Source: Symbiodinium sp. CCMP2592
Lineage: Eukaryota; Sar; Dinophyceae; Suessiales; Symbiodiniaceae
DNA: 64,000 nt
NCBI GenBank assembly: GCA_905221615.1
Contig: CAJNDT010000990.1
Coordinates: 124,001-188,000 of the forward strand
Direction: 5' to 3'
Shown here piece by piece: positions 12,701 through 24,100 of this stretch. The position numbers and the translations under genes were made by a program. Within the stretch, counting starts at the first letter, position 1, and every line of letters starts with the position of its first letter. The notes under the pieces were generated by a model. The model ran no database searches, was not told the origin of the DNA, and saw only the letters and a program-made list of their open reading frames with translations.

Positions 12701-15700
12701 AATTCTTTGGCTCGGGTGCGTGGCCAAACCCCGACACACCCTCTTAAATCTCAGACCATGGCTCCCTCAAGCCTGACTCTCACAGGAATACACAAAAAAC
12801 TCAGACTATGCGATGTGTTGGAGTATATTCGACAGTGTATTTTATGCCGTTACACACTCAACGGTTCTGCCATGTTTTATATTAGGGGCCATAACGCTAG
12901 GTAGTCTGCTATCAAGATCGCAAGGCATCAAACCCTCAACGGCGGACACCCGGCCTGGAGACAGGAGGAACCCATGCCAAAAGGCATGGCGTCGGCATAA
13001 ACGTGGTCCAGGGCATCTGCTTCCTGTTTTTGAGGGACTTGGGGGCATTTCGCGACAAAGCTGCTGATTCACAGCTACAATTAGAGCCGAATGCCTGAAC
13101 CATGAAGACCTATACACCACGAAGACTTGCCGGGGTGTGGTGCTGATCCGAGAGCCTTAGTCAATGCGGAGATCTTGAGATGATCCAAGTGACCATATAC
13201 AAGAAAACCCCGGAACCTTACAGCCCAAGAAGAACAAACCCTAAACCCTGAACCCTAAACCCTCAATACCTGAACACTACACAGCAAAGCCTGAACTCCA
13301 ACTTCAAGAACCTATCGTGAATCGCATCCAAAGAAGGAAAACTGGGGCATTGGTGCAATATGATCAGGAGCCCTAAGGAATAGCGTTCGATACGAATTGT
13401 GCAGGCTTCTGTATCAGGCTGAACCATCAATCCCAGCCCTCCCGAATCTTGCAAATTGGGCTTGCTATAGGGGCCTTAATAGTAAGAATATGGTTTGGGG
13501 GCATTGTATACTATAAGTATAATAAGGAACCCCGCCCACAAAAATAGTATTGGTACTTGTTTGGGCCCCTGTACCATAGACCCAGATTATAAATCCCTAG
13601 AAACCCCTTTAAAGGACCCCTTAAAGGACCCCGATTCAAATTATGGCCCTATATCAGGCTTAGGGTGATGCACCATGGTCACATGCCATGTAGAAATGCA
13701 CGTCTACACTACAAGGATTGTAGAGCATATGCTACAACGCCGGCGCGTGTGGCGTAGCAGCCGTGTCCTCGATGGTTTGAGGCACAGCATTGGACGTCTC
13801 AACAGGCAGAGACTGCACGTCCTTCCTGGGCACGAGGGTTCAGGATTTACGCATACCTCTACGGTTTAGGGTTTAGGCGGTTCAGGGTTTAGCGTTCAGG
13901 CAAACGCATTTCTGTGAAGCAATTGAACCGACTTCTTTGCCGGTCAAACGATTGACATCTAGTTGAAACAACATGAAAACCGGAATGTTTTACTGTGATC
14001 GCTTCGCCTGTTGTTCTGAGAGTGACGGCCTTTACCGAAACGTCCTCATGGATGCTGTGGCTAAGGCCTCTTTGTCTGCGAGTGTAAGGCTTTCAACTAG
14101 GGTTTAGGGTCTAGAGTTTAGGGTTTAGGACGAGTACACGGGTCGGGGGGTCTAAGATGGTCTAATGTTTGGGGGCTAAACTCCAAGTACGAAGCCGCTA
14201 CTGGTAGCCCTAAGCTCTAAGACCCTGCCGAGTTTAGGAGATATGAAAGCCGCCGCAAAGCCACCCACTAATGGTCAAGAGTTTATAAAGTCTTCGAAAG
14301 CCATCAGAAACATCCGTAAAAAACCGCTATAAACCCAAAGCTGACTCTGGCACGAATCCCGTGGTAACCCACTTCTACTTTAGGTCTCAAAGTTTCGTAG
14401 GAAGCCTTCCAGAGCTGTCCAATAACCTTTGGTTTCAACGGTCATCGCCATCGCTTTGTGTTTTCGCACGGCATCCGAGAGTGGCAGCTAAAGCTGCTCA
14501 GAAAGCTGAGTTGCGAAAACAGCTTGACGATTGCCAAATTGACGCCGATTTGCTAAACCCTAGAACCCTGAAGCCAGGCAAACCCGAAAAGCAGGATTCG
14601 GTGCAGCCGAGGATCATCTTTGGTCGACGGATCTCCACCTTTCCGCCTCCAGAGCTTCTGCCACCCGATAAAATCCTCATTAAGGTTTCGGGTTTAGGAT
14701 AAATCCTAAAATTCTTGGGCCCAAGGCCACAAGCCGAAGTGGGTTCAAACAGGTTTAAGCTTGGTGCACCACGAAAACTAAGCCCGGAGAGCCAACACAA
14801 AGACCGTTTACTTGGCAGCGGAGACCTCCCCGGTTGGTTTCCTGGGCTTTGAAGTAACCAGGGAGAAGAAAGTATAGACTTTTATATCATCATGGTTCCC
14901 TTTAAGTAACAGGTCCCCCAAAAAAGTAGTAAAGTATGGTACTCCAAAGCCCAGTTTCCACTGCTTTGAACTCTTCATAGTCCGTAGGTTTCAATGCCCC
15001 AAGTTCGCACACCAAGGCTCTGTTCCCATATTCAAGCCCCCATAACATATTCCCTTCCTAAAACCCTTAATCCCTGAACCCCTAAACCCTAAGTCCCCAA
15101 GCCCTCCTTTTGTGGGAGGGGTTTGGGGAAAAGAACCAGCCGACCTCGGCGCTCGCGGATGTTTCGGGCCAAGGTCGGAAATCCTGAGCAAAAAGTGCCG
15201 CCCAGGGCTTTTGTTTAGGGATCGGGTTTAGGGTTTGGGGGGCTTGGTTCTGTTGAGAATAGGTTTGGGGTTGCGGGGTGGGGCTTCAGGCTATTTGTGC
15301 CTATAGGGTTCCGACTTTTCTGACATGTCTTTAAAGCCGGCAATCAATCACCTGACACCCTAAATCCGCAAGTCCCGAAATCCCAAAGACTTCGTAGGGA
15401 CTTTTGGCTTCGGGACTTTGGCTTCCAGGGAGTGCTTGAGGCATGAATGCGGGTTTCGGGGTTCAGGCTTATAGGATTTAAGGGTTTGGAGGGTTTAGCG
15501 TTTAGGGTTTCCAAAGGGTCCATAAATACTACTATTATGGATTATGGAACCAGGTCCCCCAAAACCACTATTAGGATGGTCTTTTGTGGTTTAGGGTTTA
15601 AGGTTTAGGGGTTTAACGGTTTCAGGATTTAGAGCTTAGGGGATCGATCTGCCGAAAGAAGTCAGGCTTTGAACCTTGGGTCCCTAAATAAGTGCTCCGG

Positions 15701-16470
15701 AGCCCAAAGCACAAGTGATCGGTCCAAGATGCCACGGATACAGCGATAAGGTTCTTTGGACCCAAAGTGGTGATAGTATGATTGTTACTAGGTCCCAGGG
15801 CCTATGTTATAATAACCCTATCCCTCCAAGGACTTCTTTGTTAGGGCCCTAGACCCCTTAAGGACCCCATGATAAGGTCCCTGGAGGCATAGGGTAAGAC
15901 AAGAGCCAGAGATTCTTTCCAAGGGTAAAAGGAGGGACCCTTAATAAGGACCCCTAGGTATATACCCTTAATATAGCTGTTATATACCCATTATAGGGTA
16001 GGGGTCCCCATTAAGAGTCCCTCCGCTTCCCCTTTGATTCTTGTTAAGGGGAGCACAGACAGAACCTTTCTTCAGCCAGGTTCCCTCCAGACTGAGATCG
16101 CTAGCGTTAGGAAAATTCAGGTCCAAGGTTTTCGGTTAAGGGATTAGGGTTTAGGGGTTTCGGGGGTTTAGGGTTTAGGGGTTTCGGGGGTTTAGGGTTT
16201 AGGGGTTTCGGGGGTTTAGGGTTTAGGGGCTTCGGGGGTTTAGGGTTTAGGGGTTTGGGGGGTTTAGGGCTTCAGGGCCTTATGAAACTTGTCTTGTGCT
16301 GCTTAAATGACTGTTCTTGAAGATTGTCGCATAACCCCGACAAGTCACGCGGATGAGGAAAGATGGACTCGTCGGGCAGGAAGAGGCTGTCCAGAACGGG
16401 GCCTACCGTACCGTCGCCCGATCCGCTGTCCCGAAGCTCTGACCCCGCAAGTCCCACAGTGGGACTGAAA

Positions 16471-16501
<31 letters not shown>

Positions 16502-16997
16502 TATAGTATAGTATATCTATATCTTGGTATTCTTGTACGGCTTGAGGGCTAAGTTCCAAGATCCCACACAGATGGTTGAGTTCTCGTGACTTAGTCACGA
16601 ATCTCGTAGCAGTGGCTGAGCTGAAGTTCGACAGCTCTCCCTTTTTCTGAAACCCCCTTCGCTGAAGCTGCGAACCCGAACCAGGGACTGCTGGGTCAGC
16701 GAAGCATGTCACCGGTGATAAAAACGTCGTATGGTGAAACCTAGACCCAAGAGTAACCCAGGCATAAAAAGGATGCCCTTTTTGGTTTAAAGGGGCTTAT
16801 AAGGGAACCTGAACCCTAAAAAATGGAATAAGGGCCTACTCTGGGTCCTAGGGCAGATGATCGTGAGAGGATGTGGACACACGAGGTCCTGGCACCCTTC
16901 AAGGGACTTCTCCCTCTACAACACCCTTGCAGCATGCACCTCGGACTTGAGTTTCACCGACGCCCAGGAGCGGGAAGGCCGTCACGGTGGGTGCCAC
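9744..16997 (-). CDS. Glutamate-cysteine ligase catalytic subunit, middle exons
   Basis: Colinear exons of the same gene, in coding order: 16,997-16,958 (VAPTVTAFPLLGV), 16,402-about 16,330 (LDSLFLPDESIFPHPRDLSG), about 14,646-14,618 (GGKVEIRRPK, tentative), about 13,834-13,741 (VPRKDVQSLPVE, variable linker), 13,016-12,955 (DHVYADAMPFGMGSSCLQ), 12,312-12,254 (EVTMQASSIEESRRLYDQ), 11,649-11,571 (LAPLTPVLLALTAATPFLRG), about 11,111-11,065 (DDDVRWGQIAQ), 10,451-about 10,380 (SVDDRTPAERS) and 9,804-9,744 (PLRKSRYDSVDCYISE). The join 12,254/11,649 uses a GC donor and gives YDQLAPL, as in the family. The exon ending at 12,955 also has a GC donor and the one ending at 9,744 probably GA. Introns are 0.3-1.7 kb and contain TTTAGGG blocks and palindromic elements. 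Confidence 0.87.
10078..10172. repeat. Palindromic element, family E, copy 3
   Basis: Ends GGGGCCTTGATAAATTGAATA and ATTGGTAATTATTATATGGCCCC, with AAGGAACCCCCCCAACC inside. Confidence 0.65.
10211..10305. repeat. Palindromic element, family A, copy 1
   Basis: Near-perfect hairpin with arms CTTGGAGGTTCATGGGTAG and CTACCCATGAACCTCCAAG, bordered by TA on both sides. This is the cleanest family A copy. Confidence 0.88.
10476..10571. repeat. Palindromic element, family C, copy 2
   Basis: Opposite orientation to copy 1: GTGTCCGAAGATTAGGGG to TATATTCGGAAACTCC. It starts about 25 bases from the exon boundary at 10,451. Confidence 0.8.
10765..10867. repeat. Palindromic element, family G, copy 1
   Basis: Arms GTTAGAAGGGGCCCCCACC and GGTGGGGGCAGCTTCTAAC with CCTGTAATAGTG/CACTATTACAGG inside the arms. 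Confidence 0.85.
10947..11045. repeat. Palindromic element, family H, copy 1
   Basis: Arms GAGATCCCAATACCCCTTAAT and AAGGGGTATTGGGATCTC. It ends near the exon at 11,065-11,111. Confidence 0.8.
11515..11552. repeat. Poly-C / poly-A homopolymer tract
   Basis: A run of C followed by a run of A. Its length is likely to be unreliable in assembly. Confidence 0.9.
11664..11850. repeat. Palindromic element, family H, copy 2, interrupted
   Basis: Arms AGAGCCCCGTATCCCTTAATT and AAGGGATATCAAATTGGGCTCT, enlarged by an internal TTTAGGG block and a second arm-like segment at 11,735-11,770. It appears to be one element inside another. Confidence 0.6.
13470..13567. repeat. Palindromic element, family E, copy 4
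   Basis: Ends GGGGCCTTAATAGTAAGAATA and ATTGGTACTTGTTTGGGCCCC. Confidence 0.65.
15922..16036. repeat. Palindromic element, family D, copy 2
   Basis: Ends CAAGGGTAAAAGGAGGGACC and GGGTCCCTCCGCTTCCCCTTTG, with AAGGACCCCTAGGTATATAC inside. Confidence 0.8.
16127..16265. repeat. Minisatellite derived from TTTAGGG
   Basis: About five head-to-tail units of roughly 25 bp combining GTTTAGGG units with GGGTTTCGGGG. It shows a heptamer expanded into a higher-order repeat. Confidence 0.85.
16468..16518. repeat. (AT)n and poly-T tract
   Basis: An AT dinucleotide run followed by T and a TATAGTATAGTATAT word, within the intron before the exon at 16,330-16,402. Confidence 0.9.
16740..16853. repeat. Palindromic element, family F, copy 1
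   Basis: Ends CCTAGACCCAAGAGTAACCC and CCTACTCTGGGTCCTAGGG with GCCCTTTTTGGTTTAAAGGG inside. Other copies are at 21,024, 23,357 and 30,498, with a variant at 23,168. Confidence 0.85.
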
Positions 16998-17110
16998 CTC
17001 CGCAGTGGTGGTTTGGGAGTTGAATCTGTCTCTACTGACTACCATGCCTCAGGATCTAGAGGGACAGGCAGCATGGGAGTTGCACAAAATCAGGGAGCCT
17101 TATATAATCC

Positions 17111-17230
17111 TACTTGAAGGCTCATGGGACTTAGTAAGGTTATAAATAGGTTATAATTAGGATAACCCCACTTAGGGGACTTGTAACCCCAATTATGACC
17201 TACTTACTAAGTCCCATGATCCTCTAAGTA
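17111..17230. repeat. Palindromic element, family B, copy 1
   Basis: Arms CTTGAAGGCTCATGGGACTTA and TAAGTCCCATGATCCTCTAAG, bordered by TA on each side. Confidence 0.88.
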
Positions 17231-17821
17231 ATCTGTAGTAAGGAACCTTCGACATGGTGCCGCTGATAAGAAGCCCATTTAAGGCTGCCTTAATGCCCCA
17301 TGTCATCCTGCCTTATCGCAACTTCATTGTTTGGGAATCACGGCGGCTTTCAGTCGCAAGCACTTGGACCTAAAATTGTATCTTTTACTGGTTTTGTGTG
17401 GTCAGTATGATGTTGTCGGCCGCGCCGGCGAAAGCTGCCTCCCCAACAGCAGGCCCCCTCTCCCTGCCCGCCCCTCCCGAAAACCCAAGGCCCTACAACC
17501 CTAGACTAAACCGGTAAACCGTGAACCTCCCAAAAGCGTGAAGCTCTGCAGATGCTTTGACGAGTCAGCCGAAGCAATACAACGGTAAGGGTAGTGATGA
17601 GAATCTGCATGGTGAAAAAATGATTCTGCTGGCAGCAACAACAAAAATGAACAATAGCACCGTCGTACTAGTTAGTAGCAATGCACTAGTACGCCGATTC
17701 CTGGGATTTGGACTTACAGTGTCCCTAAACCCTAAGCCCCTAAACCCTACCGCCGATCCAAGGCAACAACAAGGGCCGCAAGCGTGTGTACGCAGGGCGT
17801 GGACGGAAAGCCGTTCGGAGT

Positions 17822-17912
17822 TTCGTGGGTCGTTATAATAGGGTTATAAGTAGGGTAACTGTACTTATAACCCATATTAGGGGACTTATAACTCCACTTA
17901 TAACTACCCCAG
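17822..17912. repeat. Family A element lacking its outer ends
   Basis: The internal part matches family A (GGGTTATAAGTAGGGTAACT, CCCATATTAGGGGACTTATAA), but the outer CTTGGAGG ends are missing. Confidence 0.6.
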
Positions 17913-18043
17913 GTTTCAGCACCAGTCCACCCTCTGTGAGACGATTTACGGATCCAAGTCCGGAGCTCAAACATGAAATCCTCATTCAACACCCCCCAAC
18001 CCCCAAGCACAAAATCTAAGCTCCACATCGGAAAACCATAATA

Positions 18044-18100
18044 TAGGGGCCGTAATAATTCCAGAGCCATGAGGAACAATATTGGTAATTCTTTAAGCCC
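18044..18100. repeat. Short family E element
   Basis: GGGGCCGTAATAATT to AATATTGGTAATTCTTTAAGCCC, about half normal length. Confidence 0.5.
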
Positions 18101-18135
18101 AGTACACTAATAATAAAAAAACTAAACACCAGGGC

Positions 18136-21100
18136 CTCGTCCGGTCGCAGGGATGCACGCAGGCGGCGTCGTCGGAGAGCCAGCTGTGCCTTTCTCACCG
18201 GTCCCTCAAGAGCCCCACATCCATAAGGGTACCTTTAAGGGGCCCCTTTAAGGGGCTTTGGGGTTTAGGGTTGTTGTTTTCAAGGGATCCATAAGGACCA
18301 TACCTTAGAAGCTGCCCCCACCCTGTAATAGTGGTATAATAGGAATATGATAGGGCCCTAATATAATCCTATATAATCCTTATGGTCACTATTACAGGGT
18401 GGGGGCAGCTTCTAACCCACACCCCTTAATTCAAGGAAGATTGTCCACCATGTACGTTTGCGTAATATTGATATTGAGGCTTGGGGAAAATTGGTTCAAA
18501 CTATAAACGGATAATGCAAGTAACTAGCTCGAAGGCTCGTTTGCCTAGGACCTAGTAAGCTGTGTAGCATGTTTTGGCATCCTGGCTTTCAGGGGTAGGA
18601 GAAGGTTTTAATGTAACGGTTTCGTAGGGCTTTAGAATGCCTTAAGTCTGTGGGTTGTTTGAAACCCTAAACCCTAAACCCCTAAACCCCGAAACCCTAA
18701 ACCGTAGAATCCATGGGTTCTGCTCCTAACTTCCTTTTCCCGAGGCTCCTCCAGCATGGAGGGGCGAGCAATTTGGAATTTAGTCAAAGGGTAGAAGGAC
18801 TTTCATTCATCTATTGGCCTTCAGCAGGCACGTTGCTGGTGTTTGACAGTTGCGACACCCCATGGGTTGAAGCTGCAGCCAGGGAAGAAGGAGGAACCCT
18901 TTTTTAGGGTTTAGGTTCTCTTATAACCCCTTACCCCAAAAAGGGCATTCCTAGGTTACTCACAGGTCTAGTTATAGTTCCTAATATCCAAGGGTAAAGG
19001 AGGAACCCTTAATAAGGACCCCTAGGTATTGACCCTTAATATAGCAAGTATATACCCCATTATATGGTCCATTATAGGGTAGGGGTCCCCACTAAGGGTC
19101 CCTCCTTTTGCCCTTGGATTGAGGGCTGATAGAAGCGGAGTTTCAACAGATCCTGTAGATGTCATTGCACGAACAGCAGTTGTAAAATGGGTATAAGGTT
19201 TGGGGTGTACATGGGTGTAGTAAACGCACGATAAACATAGGGACTACTTGGGGAGACTCCTGCTACTGGCTGTTTGGACTCCACTTACTGCCTCCAAACC
19301 CAGGCAACAAGAAGTTGAAACTTTCAGGACACACAGCCTCAGCCTACACCCTGAACCCGAAAGTTGAAACGTTTGGTGTTTGGACGATTAGACTTACTTG
19401 GAGGTTCATGGGTAGTTACAAGTGGAGTTATTAGTCCCTAATATGGGTTGTAAGTACAGTTACCCTACTTATAACCCTACTTATAACTACCCACGAACCT
19501 CCAAGTAGACCCAAAACGAACAGGCTCCGGTCTTAGCTGCATCTCTGGCGTCTCGCAGCTTCAAAGTAGGGCGGCATGACCCACAAAGTAACAGTCATAT
19601 ATGGGTTTAGGGTTTAGGGTTTTAAGGTTTCGGGTTTAGGGTTTCTGACAAAACCCTCTAAACCCACACAAACAAACCATGACATGGTTTGTGAAGCGAA
19701 AAGCTGTTAAGCCAAAACCCTCAAGCCCAAGCCCCGAACCATTGAAAAATGAGAAACCCCTAGCCACCCCAGATTAAACCCTAGACCCTAAGCCCACAAT
19801 CAAAAAAACATTTGGAGCAGAATCGTCCTGGTCTGGCCTCGGCAGTTGCTGCCGCCGCCAGGCCTTCATACGGCCTCGCAGCTTTTCTTAAAGGCCTTAT
19901 TATAAGGGTTTGCCGGGCATACATTTTTGTGGTGTCAAGGAATCATCACCAGGTTCTAGACGGCTTTTTATAGGGTTTGATGAAGTTTTTTGGTCATTCA
20001 GGGGAGTCAAGAAGGTGTTCAAGTGTTTTACCATGTAGCGCCGAAACTCCTCAACAGTTGGTCGATGATAAAGCTGAGATTCGAAGAAGCTGAGACCCGT
20101 AAACGTTTCAACCCTACACCGAAACCCTAAACTCCTAAACCCCAAACCCGAAACAGCTAAACCCTAAACCCGAAACCCTAAGCCCCAAAACTGCGCCCCC
20201 CTCCAGCAACTGAGGGCAGCTCTTTCCTGGCGTCGACTCCAACATCCACCGTCCGAATTCGGGCATCCACGCCTTGGTGGCTTGGGGTTTAGGGTTTGGG
20301 GGCTCCCTGAAGGACTTATATGAGGGGTTTAGGGTTTAGGGTTCTTTTCAAGGGTTGAGTTACGGGCTTATTTACCCAAAGGCTGCATGTACCTTTATAT
20401 AGCACATGCTTAAGCCTTAACGGGGTCCCTATATAGGTACTTTGAGGCCTAAGTAGATACTATATGGGCACGTGGAGCCTTAGGGTTGAAGGATCTATGC
20501 CTTGGCTCTGCTCCCAGAAACTCGACATCCCCATAAGAGGTGTCTTTGAGTGTTCCCAAACTGACATGGGCTCCTTCTAATTGTAAGGGTTCCTTGAAGG
20601 GCTCCATTAAAGGATCTACAGAGTTTGGGGATTAAGGTTTAAGGGCTCCTTTAAAGGTTCTACAAGGGTATTCTGCAGGCTTGTATGAGGGCTTCCTAAG
20701 GTCCTTTACTAGAGAAGGGTTTCAGTACAAGGAGGTTAGAAGGGTTCTACAAGGGTTTGGGAGTTCTGAGTTTTGACGAAGAGCCCTTTTTTCTTATATT
20801 CTGTGGGATCGGATATGTCTTGACGTCGGGGTTGTGGAATCTCTGGGCCAAGTGCCAACATTTTCTGTAACGGTTCAGGGCTTCAAGGTTTCTTTTCGTG
20901 TCTTGGGCTTAGAGGTTAGGTTTTAGTGCTTTAGGTTGCGCGGCTTACCGAGGGTTCATGATTTAGCATTTCGCGGTTCGCAGGTTGCCGGGCTCGGAAC
21001 TGACGGTATGGGGCTGCGGGCTCAAGAATACGAGACCTAAGAGTAACCCAGGCATAAAAAGGGTGCCCTTTTTGGTTTAAAGGGGCTTATAAGGGAACCT

Positions 21101-24100
21101 AAGCCTCAAAAAAGGGAATAAGGGCCTACTCTGGGTCCTAGAATACCAGTTTTAGTTTGTGTTTGTGCTTGCAAGCGTTGAGAACATGCTCCAGAGACTG
21201 TCGAGTCTAACATCGACCTGTCCGTCTTGACTCAGTTTTCTAAACATATCGAAATGTACTTATTTCTTGCCAAGTCTGCATCAACACATACATTCATGCA
21301 GATGGAAGTATACATATGCATGCACATATGGGAGTTTCCTCAAATAGGGGGCCCTGATATAGTACCCTAAGTAGTAGGATCCTTATTATAAGGACCGCAA
21401 AATAAGGTACCCCCTAATTTTCGGAACCCCACATGTTTGAGCCTAGCTAATGCATCCGAGCAGCGCAACCTTCGGCCCCGGATGCTTGCAGTTGCTCCTG
21501 AAGAGCGGGTTTAGGGTTTAGGGGCATAGGGCTTTATCTACGCACTTGCAACAAAGGCTTCTTTGATACGGGTAGCTTACATGATGTTGGGCCATCTTCG
21601 ACGGATCCCCGAAAGCAAACCAGCAATCTTAAAATCGCAGCTTCATTCTCACTCCACCTCCTTCTCACGCAGCTCAGCGAGAATCTCTGGGCTGCGTAGC
21701 GCAGCCACCACCTTGGAACAGAACGAGGCGGCCAACAAGCTCAACAAACTTCGATGCTTAGAATTTCGATCAAGGGGTTTAAGACGTAGGGGCGAGCACT
21801 GTTGTGACCGGAAAGATGAGGAGGATCTCATGCTTCTGAGATATGTTGAGAATAACATACAGGCCTTGTAAGGCACATTGGAGCACTGGCCCCAGGAGAA
21901 CCCTTGATCCCTGAACCTTTAGGCGTAGGGTCTAGGAATTGAGGGTTCAGGGTTTGGGGGTTTAGGATTTAGGGGTTTAGGGTTTAGACCCTATAGGGGT
22001 TGGCGATTCAGGCCCCGGCCTCCGACCGATGTCTTGTAGATCGCTGATTGAGAAAGCCCCATCTCTTAATGACGAGTTTGGCATTTTGGATCCTGATAGG
22101 CACGATGATGCAGGCCGCCTGAAGCCCCTATCAAACCTTAGACTCCTTAGACTAGAACACATTCAAAAATCCTTCTTGATCATCACCCTGTGAAACTCCG
22201 GAAGCCCCTCCCAGTGCCTTCAAATCCCAATTCTTCAATCCTTCATGTAAACCCACGAAGAACCCTTGCCGTGGCGATGGCCTCCGGTCCAGTCGCGCCA
22301 GGGATCAGGCGGAAGACCTTTCACTTTGGCAAACGAAAGTGATGTATGTAGCATGCGCAAACCTTGAGCTTCCTCACAAACAGAGAACGGTAAGGTTGCA
22401 AAGGGTGTAGGGTCCAAGGCTCAGCATTTTCGGCTAGGGCTTTGATTCTGAAGCCCTCAACCTGAACGACTAACGCCGGGACACAAAAACATGAAAAAAA
22501 AGCCATGAAGCTTTGACCACCACACTCTGACCTCAATCTCCAACCTTGAACCCTGAATCCTAAGCTTTACGCCCCTATCACGAGCGAACCGACCCTCAAC
22601 ACTAAAGCTCCTCAGCCCCCAAAACTAATCCCCAAACCCGCAGCGGCCTGGTGCTCCACCTCGTCACCCCACTTGAAGGGATCCGCATTGGTCGCACCGC
22701 AGGTCCTGCGGTCAGATTCCAGGTTTAGGGCTCCGAGGTTTAGGGTCTAGATGAGAGTTTATGATTTAGGGTTTAGGGTTTAGGGGTTTAGGATTTATGA
22801 TTTAGATCAAAAGCCCGAGATGTGTGTGTGTGTGTGTGTGTGTAGCACCAACTCTCCAAAACCACAAGGATGCAAGCTCAGTGCAGTGGGCTTTGGGGCT
22901 CGAGACATCTAAGATGGGGCCCTAAACTCTAAACACCCAACCTTAAACCCCTACTGCCCTGAACCCTAAACCCTGGAACACCTGAACCCTAAACTTAACT
23001 CCCCATTTAAGCCCTATATAGTAACCCTAGACCCTTAAACCCCTGAACCTAAACCCATGTAAACCCGATAATACACCCTAAACCCTTGCACCCCTAAGCC
23101 CCATTTAAGCCTTATAGTAAGCCCAATAAACCCTGAATAAACCCCTGAACCCTGGCTTCCGTGGCTCTCCTAGGATGCCCAGTAACCTAGGAATAAAAAG
23201 GGCTCCCTTTTTGGTATTGGGTCGCTTGATAAGGAACCTAGGACTACAAAAAGGGAATCAGGGTACTACTGGGCATCCTAGTCGCGGTTCTAGAAAGTAG
23301 ATCCCCTAATTTCGGCCCCTATACTACTAAGGATACTTTATAATATAGGAACCCCATCTAGACCCAAGAGTAACCCAGGCATAAAAAGGATGCCCTTTTT
23401 GGTTTAAAGGGGCTTATAAGGGAACCTGAACCCTAAAAAAGGGAATAAGGGCCTGCTCTGGGTCCTAGCCATTAGGGATCTACTTTTTGGATCCTCCCGT
23501 GGCTCCCGGTTTTTAGTGGGGCTCGGCCTCAGAACTGACAGGAACTGCTCGATGCCATGCTCGCGCACATACCTGACGTAAGGCTCAAAAGACTACTTAG
23601 AGGATCATGGGACTTAGTAAGTAGGTTATATATAATTGGGGTTATAAGTCCCCTAAGTGGGGTTATCCTAATTATAACCTACTTATAACCTTACTTACTA
23701 AGTCCCATGAGCCTTCAAGTAGACCCTAAACCCTAAACCCCATAGAACCCTTTTAAGGAGCCCTATAGATCCCTTTAAGGAGCCCTTTAAGAACCCTTAC
23801 TAAGTCCCATGAGCCTTCAAGTAGGGTTCCTTTAAAGGCTTCCTTTCAGGGATACTCTCAAGGTGCCCTTATGGATCCCTTTTTCGTAATCTTTATATTC
23901 TGACGTAAGGCTTATGGAGTTTAGGGCATGAGGGTCTACAAGGACACAAAAGGCTTAGGATGTTGAGGGGGTTAAGGCTTCTAGGGTTTAGAGCTTTCGG
24001 GTTTGATTACAGGGGTTCAGGGCTTAGGGGTTTATAGGGGTTTAGGGCTTAGAGGGTTTAGAAGGACATAGGGTTGATAGGGTTGATAGGGCTCTAGGGT

